Shown here in pieces: positions 1 through 8,241 of a stretch of 26,235 bases of DNA (position 1 is its first letter; every line of letters starts with the position of its first letter). The stretch covers positions 1 through 26,235 of the forward strand of contig JAEWER010000035.1 in assembly GCA_023389255.1 (NCBI GenBank). Direction: 5' to 3'. The notes under the pieces are model-generated. The model was given only the letters and a program-made list of their open reading frames with translations. It ran no database searches and was not told the DNA's origin. A program made the translations under genes and the position numbers. Origin of the DNA: Bacillota bacterium (GTDB lineage Bacteria; Bacillota; Clostridia; Saccharofermentanales; DTU023).

Positions 1-429
1 CTGTATAACTCCGATAAGAGAGTTACTGAGTTTATTGCTTGGTTACAACAACAACCGTTCTATAAGAATACAACGATCGTTTTGTCAGGTGATCACTTGA
101 CTATGGCTAATGACTTTGTCAAAAGTAAACAATTGAAAGATGACTATGAACGTACTGTATACAACTGTGTGGTAAACCCTGCGCCTAGTGCGCTCGCTAA
201 TTATCAAAATGGTTATCGCTACAATCGCTTGTTCTCTACGATGGATATGTTTCCGACTACGCTGGCCGCTATGGGTGTGCAAATTCCAGGGCAGCGTTTA
301 GGTTACGGTACGAATTTATTCTCAGGCGTACCAACTGTGCCAGAAGAAATTGGCTGGCAGGAGTTCAAAACGATGATGGAAGGATACTCTAGTTTCTACA
401 ATAAGCGTATTTTGCGGGCAGAAAAGTAA
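1..429 (+). CDS. LTA synthase family phosphoglycerol transferase (sulfatase fold), C-terminal part
   Basis: The reading frame is open from the first base, so the 5' part of the gene lies outside the window; 142 codons remain. The fragment has TIVLSGDH at residues 25-32. The Asp-His pair there matches the metal-ligand motif late in the catalytic domain of LtaS/MdoB-type sulfatase-fold enzymes. It is followed by a segment containing FSTMDMFPTTLAAMGV and a GYGTNLFSG motif, which are typical of phosphoglycerol transferases in Gram-positive bacteria. Family members are polytopic membrane proteins whose extracellular domain moves glycerol-phosphate groups from lipid donors onto lipoteichoic acid or glycans. 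The internal TTG at 82 is not a likely start, because the motif begins upstream of it. The exact acceptor cannot be inferred from this fragment. Confidence 0.8.
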   Translation: MYNSDKRVTEFIAWLQQQPFYKNTTIVLSGDHLTMANDFVKSKQLKDDYERTVYNCVVNPAPSALANYQNGYRYNRLFSTMDMFPTTLAAMGVQIPGQRLGYGTNLFSGVPTVPEEIGWQEFKTMMEGYSSFYNKRILRAEK

Positions 430-570
430 TTCTAGAGTAATTCTAATAGTTTTCATCTCGGTTGAAAATAAATTAACTCTTGAGTACCCTAAAGACAGTG
501 CTAAATGCATAAAAATTGTGAGATAAACGTAGGGGAATTTATATTCCGTAAACGTTTCAAAGGAGTTCCC

Positions 571-2376
571 ATGATCGCACATCAAAAGTTAAATGCTTGG
601 GTAGATGAATGTGTTGCTCTATGTAAACCAGATCAAGTTTATTGGTGCAATGGTTCAGCCGAAGAATACGAAAAATTATTAGAACTTTCAGTTAAAAATG
701 GTTCAGCGATTAAATTAAACCAGACCAAACGTCCAGGTGGCTATTTATTCCGTTCAGATCCATCTGATGTAGCGCGCGTTGAGGGTAGAACATACATCGC
801 TTCCAAAACAGAGGCAGAAGCAGGACCTACCAATAATTGGATCGATCCTGTTGAACTCAAAAAAACTATGACCGAATTGTACGACGGATGCATGCAAGGT
901 AGAACCATGTATGTAATTCCTTTCTGCATGGGTCCATTGGGATCACCCATTTCCAAGATTGGTGTTGAAGTTACAGATAGCCCCTACGTTGTGTGTAATA
1001 TGCGCATTATGACCAGAATTGGCGATGCTGTGATGGAACAACTTGGAGCCGATGGTGAATTTGTACCCTGTCTGCACTCTGTAGGTTATCCTCTAATCAA
1101 GGGCGAAAAAGATGTGGCTTGGCCTTGTGCTCCGATGGAGAAAAAGTACATTAGCCACTTCCCAGAAGAACGTTTAATTTGGTCCTATGGCTCAGGCTAT
1201 GGTGGCAATGCCTTGCTAGGTAAAAAATGTTTTGCTTTACGTATAGCTTCGGTACTAGGAAGAGATGAAGGCTGGATGGCAGAGCATATGCTGATCTTGA
1301 AGATCACTAATCCAGAAGGAGTGGTCAAATATATTACGGCTGCTTTCCCCTCTGCTTGTGGTAAGACAAACTTAGCCATGTTAGTACCTACAATTCCTGG
1401 TTGGAAAGTTGAAACTGTGGGTGATGATATCGCATGGATGAAGTTTGGTAAAGACGGTCGTTTGTATGCGATCAACCCTGAAGCTGGATTCTTTGGTGTG
1501 GCACCAGGTACCAATTACAAGTCAAATCCCAACGCCATGGATTCGATCAAAGAAAACACTATTTTTACCAACGTAGCTCTGACAGATGATGGCGATGTGT
1601 GGTGGGAAGGCATCGATGGCGAGGTGCCAGAACACTTGGTAGACTGGCAAGGTAATGATTGGACACCTGATTATAAGACCAAAGCTGCTCACCCCAATTC
1701 ACGCTTTACAGCACCAGCTGCACAATGTCCGTCTATTGCGCCAGAATTTGAAGAACCACAAGGAGTACCCATCTCTGCGATTTTAGTTGGTGGTAGACGT
1801 CCGACCACTTTACCGCTCGTACATGAAAGTAGAGACTGGAATCACGGTGTGTTCATGGGTTCGATTATGGGTTCAGAAATTACGGCAGCTGTCATTTCTG
1901 ACAAGATTGGCCAAGTGAGACGTGATCCTTTTGCTATGCTCCCGTTTATTGGTTATAACGTGGGTGATTACTTGCAACATTGGTTAGATATGGGGAAAAA
2001 GGGAGAAAAAGATAAACTTCCTCGCCTATACTATGTCAACTGGTTCCGTAAAGATGAAGATGGCAGATTCTTATGGCCTGGATACGGTGAAAATAGCCGT
2101 GTCTTAAAGTGGATTTTTGAACGTTGTGAAGGTACAGCTAATGCGGTAAGTACGCCGATTGGTAATATGCCTACGCCTAAAGATCTCTACCTAGATGGTT
2201 TAGATGTAACCGAAGAAGATTTAGCCAGTATTCTTTCAGTGAATAAAACAGAATGGTTAGCCGAGGTCGAAGATATTGCAAAACATTATCAAGATTTAGA
2301 CAACCGTGGTGGTAAGCTGCCTAAAGAACTGTATGAGCAACTAGAAGCGTTAAAAGAGCGCTTAGAACAGGCATAA
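571..2376 (+). CDS. pckG: Phosphoenolpyruvate carboxykinase (GTP)
   Basis: This 601-residue protein is the usual length for GTP-dependent PEPCK, which interconverts oxaloacetate + GTP with PEP + CO2 + GDP in the cytoplasm. It carries the signature P-loop FPSACGKTN (about 259-267), which includes the reactive Cys263 and the nucleotide-binding Lys265. It also has the GGRRPTTLPLVHES block and the downstream FMGSIMGSE block. I chose ATG 571 because AAAGGAG ends about 5 bases upstream; the in-frame ATG at 505 has no ribosome binding site and would add 22 unconserved residues. A weak promoter-like pair (TTGAGT, then TGcTAAATG) lies around 480-508. An intrinsic terminator follows, so the gene is probably monocistronic. 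Clostridia often use the ATP-dependent enzyme, so the GTP type is a useful lineage marker. Confidence 0.97.
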   Translation: MIAHQKLNAWVDECVALCKPDQVYWCNGSAEEYEKLLELSVKNGSAIKLNQTKRPGGYLFRSDPSDVARVEGRTYIASKTEAEAGPTNNWIDPVELKKTMTELYDGCMQGRTMYVIPFCMGPLGSPISKIGVEVTDSPYVVCNMRIMTRIGDAVMEQLGADGEFVPCLHSVGYPLIKGEKDVAWPCAPMEKKYISHFPEERLIWSYGSGYGGNALLGKKCFALRIASVLGRDEGWMAEHMLILKITNPEGVVKYITAAFPSACGKTNLAMLVPTIPGWKVETVGDDIAWMKFGKDGRLYAINPEAGFFGVAPGTNYKSNPNAMDSIKENTIFTNVALTDDGDVWWEGIDGEVPEHLVDWQGNDWTPDYKTKAAHPNSRFTAPAAQCPSIAPEFEEPQGVPISAILVGGRRPTTLPLVHESRDWNHGVFMGSIMGSEITAAVISDKIGQVRRDPFAMLPFIGYNVGDYLQHWLDMGKKGEKDKLPRLYYVNWFRKDEDGRFLWPGYGENSRVLKWIFERCEGTANAVSTPIGNMPTPKDLYLDGLDVTEEDLASILSVNKTEWLAEVEDIAKHYQDLDNRGGKLPKELYEQLEALKERLEQA

Positions 2377-2406
2377 AGATAAAAGATTAAGTTTATAAGT
2401 AACGAT

Positions 2407-2433
2407 AAAGCCAGTAGCAATACTGGCTTTTTT
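2407..2433 (+). terminator. Intrinsic terminator after pckG
   Basis: A perfect 10-bp stem, AAAGCCAGTA paired with TACTGGCTTT, closes a GCAA tetraloop and runs into TTTTTT. It lies 30 bases after the pckG stop and separates it from the surface-protein gene. Confidence 0.92.
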
Positions 2434-2480
2434 AGATATTGTAGAATGCAACTAGCTCAAATAATTCCAAGGAGAAATAG

Positions 2481-5400
2481 ATGAACAAAACAAGCCGTAA
2501 AAATAAATTACGACAATTAAAAGCGTTACTTTGTGTCACACTCAGTTGTTTGTTGTTGCTACAAATTGTATGGCAATACCAAGTAAAAGCTAATGAAGTA
2601 GCGCCTAATCATGCACCGACTCAAGGGGAATATTTTTACAAACAACTAAATCCACTTGAGCAATCTGTATATTTGCAGGTTTTGGCACAAGCTGACAAGT
2701 TAACAGATCCCATGCACCCTGAGGTGGTAAAGGTAAAAATACCCGATGGTCAATCCATGACGGATCGTATTTTGTTCGCTATTTTCCGTGATCACCCTGA
2801 GTATTTTTGGGTCAACATTTCCAAATTAGCTTGGATCAATACTGGAGTTGAAAATGGTGAAAAACTCTATGAGCTAACTCTTAAAATTGCTAATGAAGGA
2901 TATTTTTACGAAGGATATGATCCTAATACTTTACAGGCAACCCGTGAGCAAGTAGAAAAAACAATTCAAGAAATAATTGCTAAAGCTCCGCAAGAACCAG
3001 AGGCTAAACTGCTATACATCATGGATTGGATAGCTCTAAACAATGTATATAATCGCAACGGTCTTGGGGCTACAAACTTCTCACGTTCCGCGGCCTCTAT
3101 CTTTCTCTCCGCTAACGATGCCGACAAAGGACCTGTTTGTTATGGCTACGCTACAGGACTAAAAGTATTACTTGATCGCTTTGGTTTTGAAAATGCTTAC
3201 ATTGAGGGTTGGGCTTATAACGATAGAAATGTGCCACACGGTGAGCAACACGCCTGGAACTACGTTAAATATGAAGGCAAATGGTATGCCTTAGACGCTA
3301 CTTGGGATGACCCTGCCGTGGCAAATAAACCTGCTTTGCGTAAATACTTCATGGTAGGTAGTGATACTGAAACTGAAACTATTACTGTTTTAGCAGATAA
3401 AAAACAATTCAAAGATAATCACGTTATCAATGAAGATAAGTCGAGTGCTTTGCGTAGCTTTAACTTTACCTACCCTGAGCTGAGCAAGGATAAGATCGAG
3501 TTACAGCAAAATTTGGTAGAGATTTATCAAGCAGATGGTACTTTGTATCATGGGGCATCGACTTTAGCAGAGGCTCTTGATTACCTTCTAGCGAACCCCA
3601 TCAAAGATGCCAAGATTAAGTTATTCCAAGACTTTACGGTTGAAGCGAACAAGACGTATAACATCGACGAAAAGCTAGGAACTCTAGCATTAGATCTGGG
3701 TGGCTATACCGTAAAAACTTCCTCAGCACCACTTTTTACTGTTGCAAACGATGGCTCGTTAGAAATACAAAATTCAACGGCTGCAACATCAGAGATATCT
3801 GGACCAGGAACCATTATTGAAAATAATGGCAAGCTTGGAGTCGTGCCCAATGTACGCATCATCTCAAACAATACATCTCCTGCAGTTTCACCTAATGAAG
3901 CAGAGAGTCTAGAACACAGTTATATTGTTACTACCGGCAACAATAAACAGCGATTAAATGCTTACTTGGTCACAGAACCTAAATTTGTCGATGTTACAGG
4001 TGCCGAAGTAGAAGCTAAAGCAACCTACGAAGCAGCTAAACAAGGACAGATTTCTGACTTGGAAAATCTGCTCAAGGAAGCGACACAAAAGTTGCAAGCC
4101 AAATTCCGTCTGAATGCGAATGTTGAGCCTAATGTACCTAAAGAAAAATGGCAAGACAAAGTAAAGTGGCAACTAAAAGCTACTCCTGCGGAAAGCTACT
4201 CTCAAGCCAAGCCACTAACAGAGGTTGCTACAACCCAATTAGCCAATGGAACATACCAATTCGTAAGCGAATTATTTGGTTATCCTTTGCAGTATGAGAT
4301 AGCGGTTAGTGGAGTAGAAGAAACCTCGCCTACCCCACCAGCTGAGCCAGCAACTTTGGAGATTATTGATGCAAAAAGCTTCACCCGATCTCTCACCGTA
4401 AAAGCGAGCGAGGGTTTAACGGATGTTAGCTTGTGGTTAGATGGTGAAAAGTTAGCTGGTAATTTAGATAGTGCAACACAAGGTCAAGAAGAAAAGACTT
4501 TCTTAACGTCTGATTTCGATAAATTAGAGCCAGGAAAACATTTACAACTCAAAGCAAAAAGTGCAGATGGAACTGAGATTATTTCCAACGAATTTGCAAT
4601 AAAACCTGCTACTGCTAAGATAACGGTGAATTTAGAGCTCTCAGGCGATACCTTAAGTCAAGCTAATATCACCCCAGTTAGCGCTAATTTGGCTACTAGG
4701 TTAGATGGACAAAATTATAAAGAGCCGATGACGTTAGAGTTGGAGCAAGGCGCAAAAGAAGTTGAGGTTAATTTATACGCCGATGAAGCACCTAGAAGAC
4801 AGATAGAGTACAGTGTATCTGCCCCTGCGAATCTTTTATACACCTCGAGTATGTTTAAAGGTAATCCAGATGGTTTAGGGTTTGCCCAAACATACACGCT
4901 AAAGCTCAAACAGTTGGTTAACTCTACAGTTAACGTGCAGTGGGATAATCAGGATGGAGATGCTCCGAGTGAACGTCCTACTTTCAAGTTTGGCAATGTA
5001 ACAGTTCAACTACCACTTGAAGCTGGTAAGGTCGTTTATCATAAGCGATTAGGTAACAGTAGAAAATTTAGCGAAAATGGTACGGAAGTTGATTTAGGAA
5101 GCGTAGATCCTAGTTACTTAGATATAAGTAAAGCAGGTGATGCCTCTAACTTTACTTTAGGTGTAGTAAATGATGAGGGAGAAACAAGCAAACAAGGAAC
5201 TGTGCTTTTGTCAGAGCATAATTACGATTACACAGTTAGTGGCGATGAAATTAATGGTTATGACGTAACTTTTACTGCCCAAGTTTCAGCTAAGCCAGAA
5301 TTGAGCCAAGCAGATAATGAACTCACGGTTAAAGGCACACCTAAAGCATTAGTAAAATTACTAGATGCTGAAACAAAACAAATTTTAACCGATGACCAAG

Positions 5401-6107
5401 GACATGAACTAACAGGTACCTTAGACGAAACGGGTAAATTTATTTTTACTGTACCTAGTAGTTGGCAAGTTGCTAAAAAAGTTGTGGCTGAACTGATTGA
5501 AGAGCATAAAGTTAAGCAACTAAGCGATGAATTGTTGGTAATGTACCATGTAGCTGAAGTAGAGCCAGAACCCACACCAGAGGAACCTAGCCCTGAACCA
5601 GAAGAGCCTGGAACTGACCCGGGTGTTGAGCCAGCGCCTCCTGGTGGCGAAACTGAACAGCCAGAACGAGGAGAGTCAGAGATTGATCCTAATCCTAGTG
5701 AAGAGCACAAACCTGAGGTCACAGTACCTGAGGTGCCACCTGTTGTGACAGAGCCTACCGTACCTGTAGAAACAAATAAACCGATAACTTCAGCGACCAC
5801 GGCTAGAGTTACTACCAAAGTGAGTGTAACTGAAGTTGTAAGTAAGCCTACTGTAGTAGAGATTATGACTAACGCTACTACAGAGAGTACATTATCTGAA
5901 AAAACAACTAATAAAACTACCAGAGTCGTGGAGAGAACTACTGGTTCAACTAAGTTAGATAAACATACAGTTGAACAGAATAGGACAAATACTAGCAAGC
6001 AAGGAGTTCCCCGTACTGGTGAATCTACCAGCAGTTACGCTGTGTTGCTTCTAGTTTTGTTAGGTATAAGTGGTATGTTAATTAAGCGTACTAAGCAAGA
6101 GCAATAA
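2481..6107 (+). CDS. Wall-anchored surface protein with transglutaminase-like domain
   Basis: This 1208-residue protein starts at ATG 2481, with AAGGAG about 6 bases upstream. Residues 1-38 form a signal peptide with a basic N-terminus and a Leu-rich core. Residues about 175-290 resemble a transglutaminase-like (papain-fold) domain, with Cys220 in GPVCYGYATG, His257 in GEQHAWNYV and Asp272 in YALDATWDDP as the expected catalytic triad. A long beta-rich, probably Ig-like stalk follows, then a Pro/Glu-rich and Thr/Val-rich wall-spanning linker (about 1025-1175). The end is a sorting signal: VPRTG at 1176-1180, a hydrophobic segment and a positive tail (KRTKQEQ). Surface transglutaminase-like domains act as cross-linkers, amidases or proteases, so the reaction is not predictable. 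The protein is probably anchored by sortase. VPRTG departs from consensus LPxTG at the first position. Confidence 0.9.
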   Translation: MNKTSRKNKLRQLKALLCVTLSCLLLLQIVWQYQVKANEVAPNHAPTQGEYFYKQLNPLEQSVYLQVLAQADKLTDPMHPEVVKVKIPDGQSMTDRILFAIFRDHPEYFWVNISKLAWINTGVENGEKLYELTLKIANEGYFYEGYDPNTLQATREQVEKTIQEIIAKAPQEPEAKLLYIMDWIALNNVYNRNGLGATNFSRSAASIFLSANDADKGPVCYGYATGLKVLLDRFGFENAYIEGWAYNDRNVPHGEQHAWNYVKYEGKWYALDATWDDPAVANKPALRKYFMVGSDTETETITVLADKKQFKDNHVINEDKSSALRSFNFTYPELSKDKIELQQNLVEIYQADGTLYHGASTLAEALDYLLANPIKDAKIKLFQDFTVEANKTYNIDEKLGTLALDLGGYTVKTSSAPLFTVANDGSLEIQNSTAATSEISGPGTIIENNGKLGVVPNVRIISNNTSPAVSPNEAESLEHSYIVTTGNNKQRLNAYLVTEPKFVDVTGAEVEAKATYEAAKQGQISDLENLLKEATQKLQAKFRLNANVEPNVPKEKWQDKVKWQLKATPAESYSQAKPLTEVATTQLANGTYQFVSELFGYPLQYEIAVSGVEETSPTPPAEPATLEIIDAKSFTRSLTVKASEGLTDVSLWLDGEKLAGNLDSATQGQEEKTFLTSDFDKLEPGKHLQLKAKSADGTEIISNEFAIKPATAKITVNLELSGDTLSQANITPVSANLATRLDGQNYKEPMTLELEQGAKEVEVNLYADEAPRRQIEYSVSAPANLLYTSSMFKGNPDGLGFAQTYTLKLKQLVNSTVNVQWDNQDGDAPSERPTFKFGNVTVQLPLEAGKVVYHKRLGNSRKFSENGTEVDLGSVDPSYLDISKAGDASNFTLGVVNDEGETSKQGTVLLSEHNYDYTVSGDEINGYDVTFTAQVSAKPELSQADNELTVKGTPKALVKLLDAETKQILTDDQGHELTGTLDETGKFIFTVPSSWQVAKKVVAELIEEHKVKQLSDELLVMYHVAEVEPEPTPEEPSPEPEEPGTDPGVEPAPPGGETEQPERGESEIDPNPSEEHKPEVTVPEVPPVVTEPTVPVETNKPITSATTARVTTKVSVTEVVSKPTVVEIMTNATTESTLSEKTTNKTTRVVERTTGSTKLDKHTVEQNRTNTSKQGVPRTGESTSSYAVLLLVLLGISGMLIKRTKQEQ

Positions 6108-6112
6108 TCAGT

Positions 6113-6140
6113 AAAGCCAGCTCAAGGAGCTGGCTTTTTT
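6113..6140 (+). terminator. Intrinsic terminator after the transglutaminase-like protein
   Basis: An 11-bp perfect stem, AAAGCCAGCTC with GAGCTGGCTTT, has a 3-base loop and a TTTTTT tail. It starts 5 bases after the stop codon. Confidence 0.94.
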
Positions 6141-6278
6141 CTTGTGTTAAATGATTACACTAATCATCAACTACTAGAAATTACTTATGCATGTTGATCT
6201 CCCTTAAAAAATATTTCAAAAATTAAGTGCGCACCATGGATAATACGCACAAAAGTTAAGCCATAATTCAAGATTAAG

Positions 6279-6287
6279 TGAGATAAT
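6279..6287 (+). promoter_or_regulatory. Extended -10 promoter element for ald
   Basis: TGaGATAAT is a good extended -10 element with no convincing -35, which is common for extended -10 promoters. Predicted transcription start is near 6294, giving a leader of about 40 bases that begins just before the 6300-6311 palindrome. Confidence 0.5.
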
Positions 6288-6299
6288 ATCTACACAAAA

Positions 6300-6311
6300 G
6301 CTCGCGCGAGC
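6300..6311. promoter_or_regulatory. 12-bp CG-rich palindrome in the ald leader
   Basis: GCTCGCGCGAGC is a perfect inverted repeat without a spacer, set in very AT-rich DNA. It lies between the predicted ald transcription start and the ribosome binding site, where a repressor operator would block early elongation. A regulatory role is inferred from position and symmetry only. Confidence 0.4.
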
Positions 6312-6334
6312 GAACTGTATTGCAAGGAGGCAAT

Positions 6335-7447
6335 ATGCGTGTAGGTGTACCCACAGAAATTAAAAATAATGAGTTTAGAGTAGCTTTAACTCCGGAAGGT
6401 GCTCACGCTTTAGTGAGCCATGGCCACGAAGTTCTAGTGCAAAAAGGAGCTGGTTTAGGTTCTGCTATCAGCGATGAAGACTATATAAAAGCTGGCGCTA
6501 AAATGATCGACACAGCTCAAGAAATTTGGCAAACCAGTGAGATGATTCTCAAAGTCAAAGAACCGATTGAATGCGAATACGATCTAATGCAAGAAGGACA
6601 GCTGTTATTTACCTACTTGCATCTGGCGGCAGATGAGCCTTTAACCAAAGCGCTTATGGAACGTAAAGTTACCTCAATTGCCTATGAAACTGTACAAATG
6701 CCGGATGGTTCATTGCCGCTACTATCCCCGATGTCAGAGATAGCTGGTAGATTATCGGTGCAAGTTGGTGCTAATTCATTATTGAAATATGCAGGCGGTA
6801 GCGGAATATTACTCGGTGGAGCATCAGGTGTCAGAAAAGGCAAGGTAGTTGTTTTAGGTGGTGGTGTTTCTGGTCTGTGCGCTGCTCAAGTTGCTCTAGG
6901 CATGGGCGCTGAAGTGTTCGTGTACGATGTAAACGTTAAGCGCATGCGCTATATCGAAGAAATTTCCAACGGTCAAATTCATACACTTTACAGTTCACCG
7001 TTTGCTATTGAAGAAGCTATCAAGGATGCCGATTTGGTAATAGGTTCTGTCTTAATTCCTGGCGCTAAAGCTCCTAAGCTAGTGTCTAATGAGATGGTTA
7101 AGCAGATGAAGCCTGGTTCGGTATTAGTAGATATTGCAATTGACCAAGGTGGATGTTTTGCAGATTCTCATCCCACGACACATGCTGAACCCACGTTCAA
7201 GGTGCACGACACTATCTTCTACTGTGTAGCCAATATGCCTGGTGCCGTAGCTCATACATCAACGTATGCTTTAACTAACTCCACTATGCGTTATTGTATT
7301 CAACTAGCTAATGAAGGCTGGCATGATACCTGTATACACCGCTCAGAAATGGCGAAAGGTCTGACAACTCATGCAGGAAAACTATATTCAAAGCCAGTAG
7401 CGGAAGCCTTGAATCTTCCCTGTAGTGAAGTAGAAGAATTGCTTTAA
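6335..7447 (+). CDS. ald: Alanine dehydrogenase
   Basis: This 370-residue protein is the normal length for NAD-dependent L-alanine dehydrogenase, which interconverts alanine and pyruvate + ammonia. It opens with the family's MRVGVPTEIKNNEFRVALTP segment. Catalytic and substrate residues are in the expected places: Lys75 in KVKEP, His96 in YLHLAAD and Asp270 in VDIAIDQGG. The Rossmann glycine motif GGGVSG lies at 175-180. ATG 6335 is chosen because AAGGAGG sits at 6324-6330; the TTG at 6320 overlaps that site and is not credible. The gene stands alone, with an extended -10 promoter and a palindrome upstream and a terminator downstream. In anaerobes the enzyme can serve alanine catabolism or nitrogen assimilation. 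Confidence 0.97.
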   Translation: MRVGVPTEIKNNEFRVALTPEGAHALVSHGHEVLVQKGAGLGSAISDEDYIKAGAKMIDTAQEIWQTSEMILKVKEPIECEYDLMQEGQLLFTYLHLAADEPLTKALMERKVTSIAYETVQMPDGSLPLLSPMSEIAGRLSVQVGANSLLKYAGGSGILLGGASGVRKGKVVVLGGGVSGLCAAQVALGMGAEVFVYDVNVKRMRYIEEISNGQIHTLYSSPFAIEEAIKDADLVIGSVLIPGAKAPKLVSNEMVKQMKPGSVLVDIAIDQGGCFADSHPTTHAEPTFKVHDTIFYCVANMPGAVAHTSTYALTNSTMRYCIQLANEGWHDTCIHRSEMAKGLTTHAGKLYSKPVAEALNLPCSEVEELL

Positions 7448-7478
7448 TAGCAAGATAAGCAAGATAATTGTGAACACA

Positions 7479-7510
7479 AAAGAGGGGCAATATTAACAGC
7501 CCCTCTTTTT
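7479..7510. terminator. Bidirectional intrinsic terminator between ald and tcdA
   Basis: The 10-bp stem AAAGAGGGGC with GCCCCTCTTT encloses a 10-base loop and has a TTTTT tail on the plus strand. The complementary strand gives TTTTGTGT after the same stem. It lies between the convergent 3' ends of ald and tcdA and probably serves both. Confidence 0.88.
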
Positions 7511-7533
7511 CTACTTTCATATTTTAGTAGCAC

Positions 7534-8241
7534 CTAATTGATTTGTAAGAGATCTCGAACCACCACGCTTGCACAGATCATGCCACAGACAGGTGGCACA
7601 AAAGCTGTACTACCAATGGTCGTATCGTGTTCTCTAGTTTTAGGAATCTCTTCGGAGAAGACCACTTTGTGGTGCTTGATATTTAGCTTGCGCAAATTGC
7701 GACGAAGAACTTTAGCGATAGGATCGTAGCTAGTTTTAAATAGATCTCCCACCTTAAACCGTGTAGGATCAAATTTGTTACCAGCTCCCATGGCAGAGAT
7801 GATCGGGATATGCAAACGATGTGCACTGGCAATTAGTTCAGTTTTGGCTCTGACTGAATCAATGGCATCGATAATGTAATCGATTTTCAAATTTTCTAAG
7901 CCGTGTTCAGCTAAAAAATTCTCTAAATCGCCTTGGAAAAAGTCGGCAATAGCATAGACAGTGGCTTCAGGATTAATTTCTGCAATACGCTTTTTAGCTA
8001 ATTCAACCTTAATTTCACCTACGGTTTGTATGGTCGCAAGTAGTTGTCGGTTCATATTGTTCAGAGTGGAACGATCGTGATCCACTAACAAAAAAGTGCC
8101 AATACCAGAACGAACTAAGGCTTCGAGAGCAAAAGAGCCTACCCCACCAACACCACAGACCATAACAGTGGTTTTATTTAAGTGATCTAAACCCTCGGTG
8201 TGGTAAAGAAGTTCTGCGCGCTCTAACCACTCTTTACTCAT
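7534..8241 (-). CDS. tcdA: tRNA threonylcarbamoyladenosine dehydratase (ThiF/MoeB-type E1-like)
   Basis: This 235-residue E1-like enzyme probably catalyses ATP-dependent dehydration of t6A37 to cyclic t6A in tRNAs that read ANN codons. The nucleotide-binding loop GVGGVGS is at 30-36, the NMNRQL segment provides the conserved Asn and Arg-finger region, and DAIDS is the acidic motif of the E1 fold. The C-terminal part, with DLFKTSYDPIAKVLRR and the GSTAFVPPVCGM segment, is characteristic of TcdA/YgdL rather than ThiF or MoeB. Its ATG lies inside the end of the upstream exonuclease gene (8-base overlap), so the two are translated from one mRNA and probably coupled. I see no CsdE/CsdA partner here. 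Confidence 0.92.
   Translation of the reverse strand: MSKEWLERAELLYHTEGLDHLNKTTVMVCGVGGVGSFALEALVRSGIGTFLLVDHDRSTLNNMNRQLLATIQTVGEIKVELAKKRIAEINPEATVYAIADFFQGDLENFLAEHGLENLKIDYIIDAIDSVRAKTELIASAHRLHIPIISAMGAGNKFDPTRFKVGDLFKTSYDPIAKVLRRNLRKLNIKHHKVVFSEEIPKTREHDTTIGSTAFVPPVCGMICASVVVRDLLQIN

Noticed and set aside
505..570. Upstream start for PEPCK at ATG 505
   Set aside because: No ribosome binding site there and the added 22 residues are not family-like; ATG 571 has AAAGGAG at good spacing.
5258..5998. 246-codon minus-strand open frame opposite the surface protein
   Set aside because: It mirrors the Thr/Val/Pro/Glu-rich linker codons of the plus-strand gene, gives a low-complexity Ser/Val/Thr product, and has no ribosome binding site.
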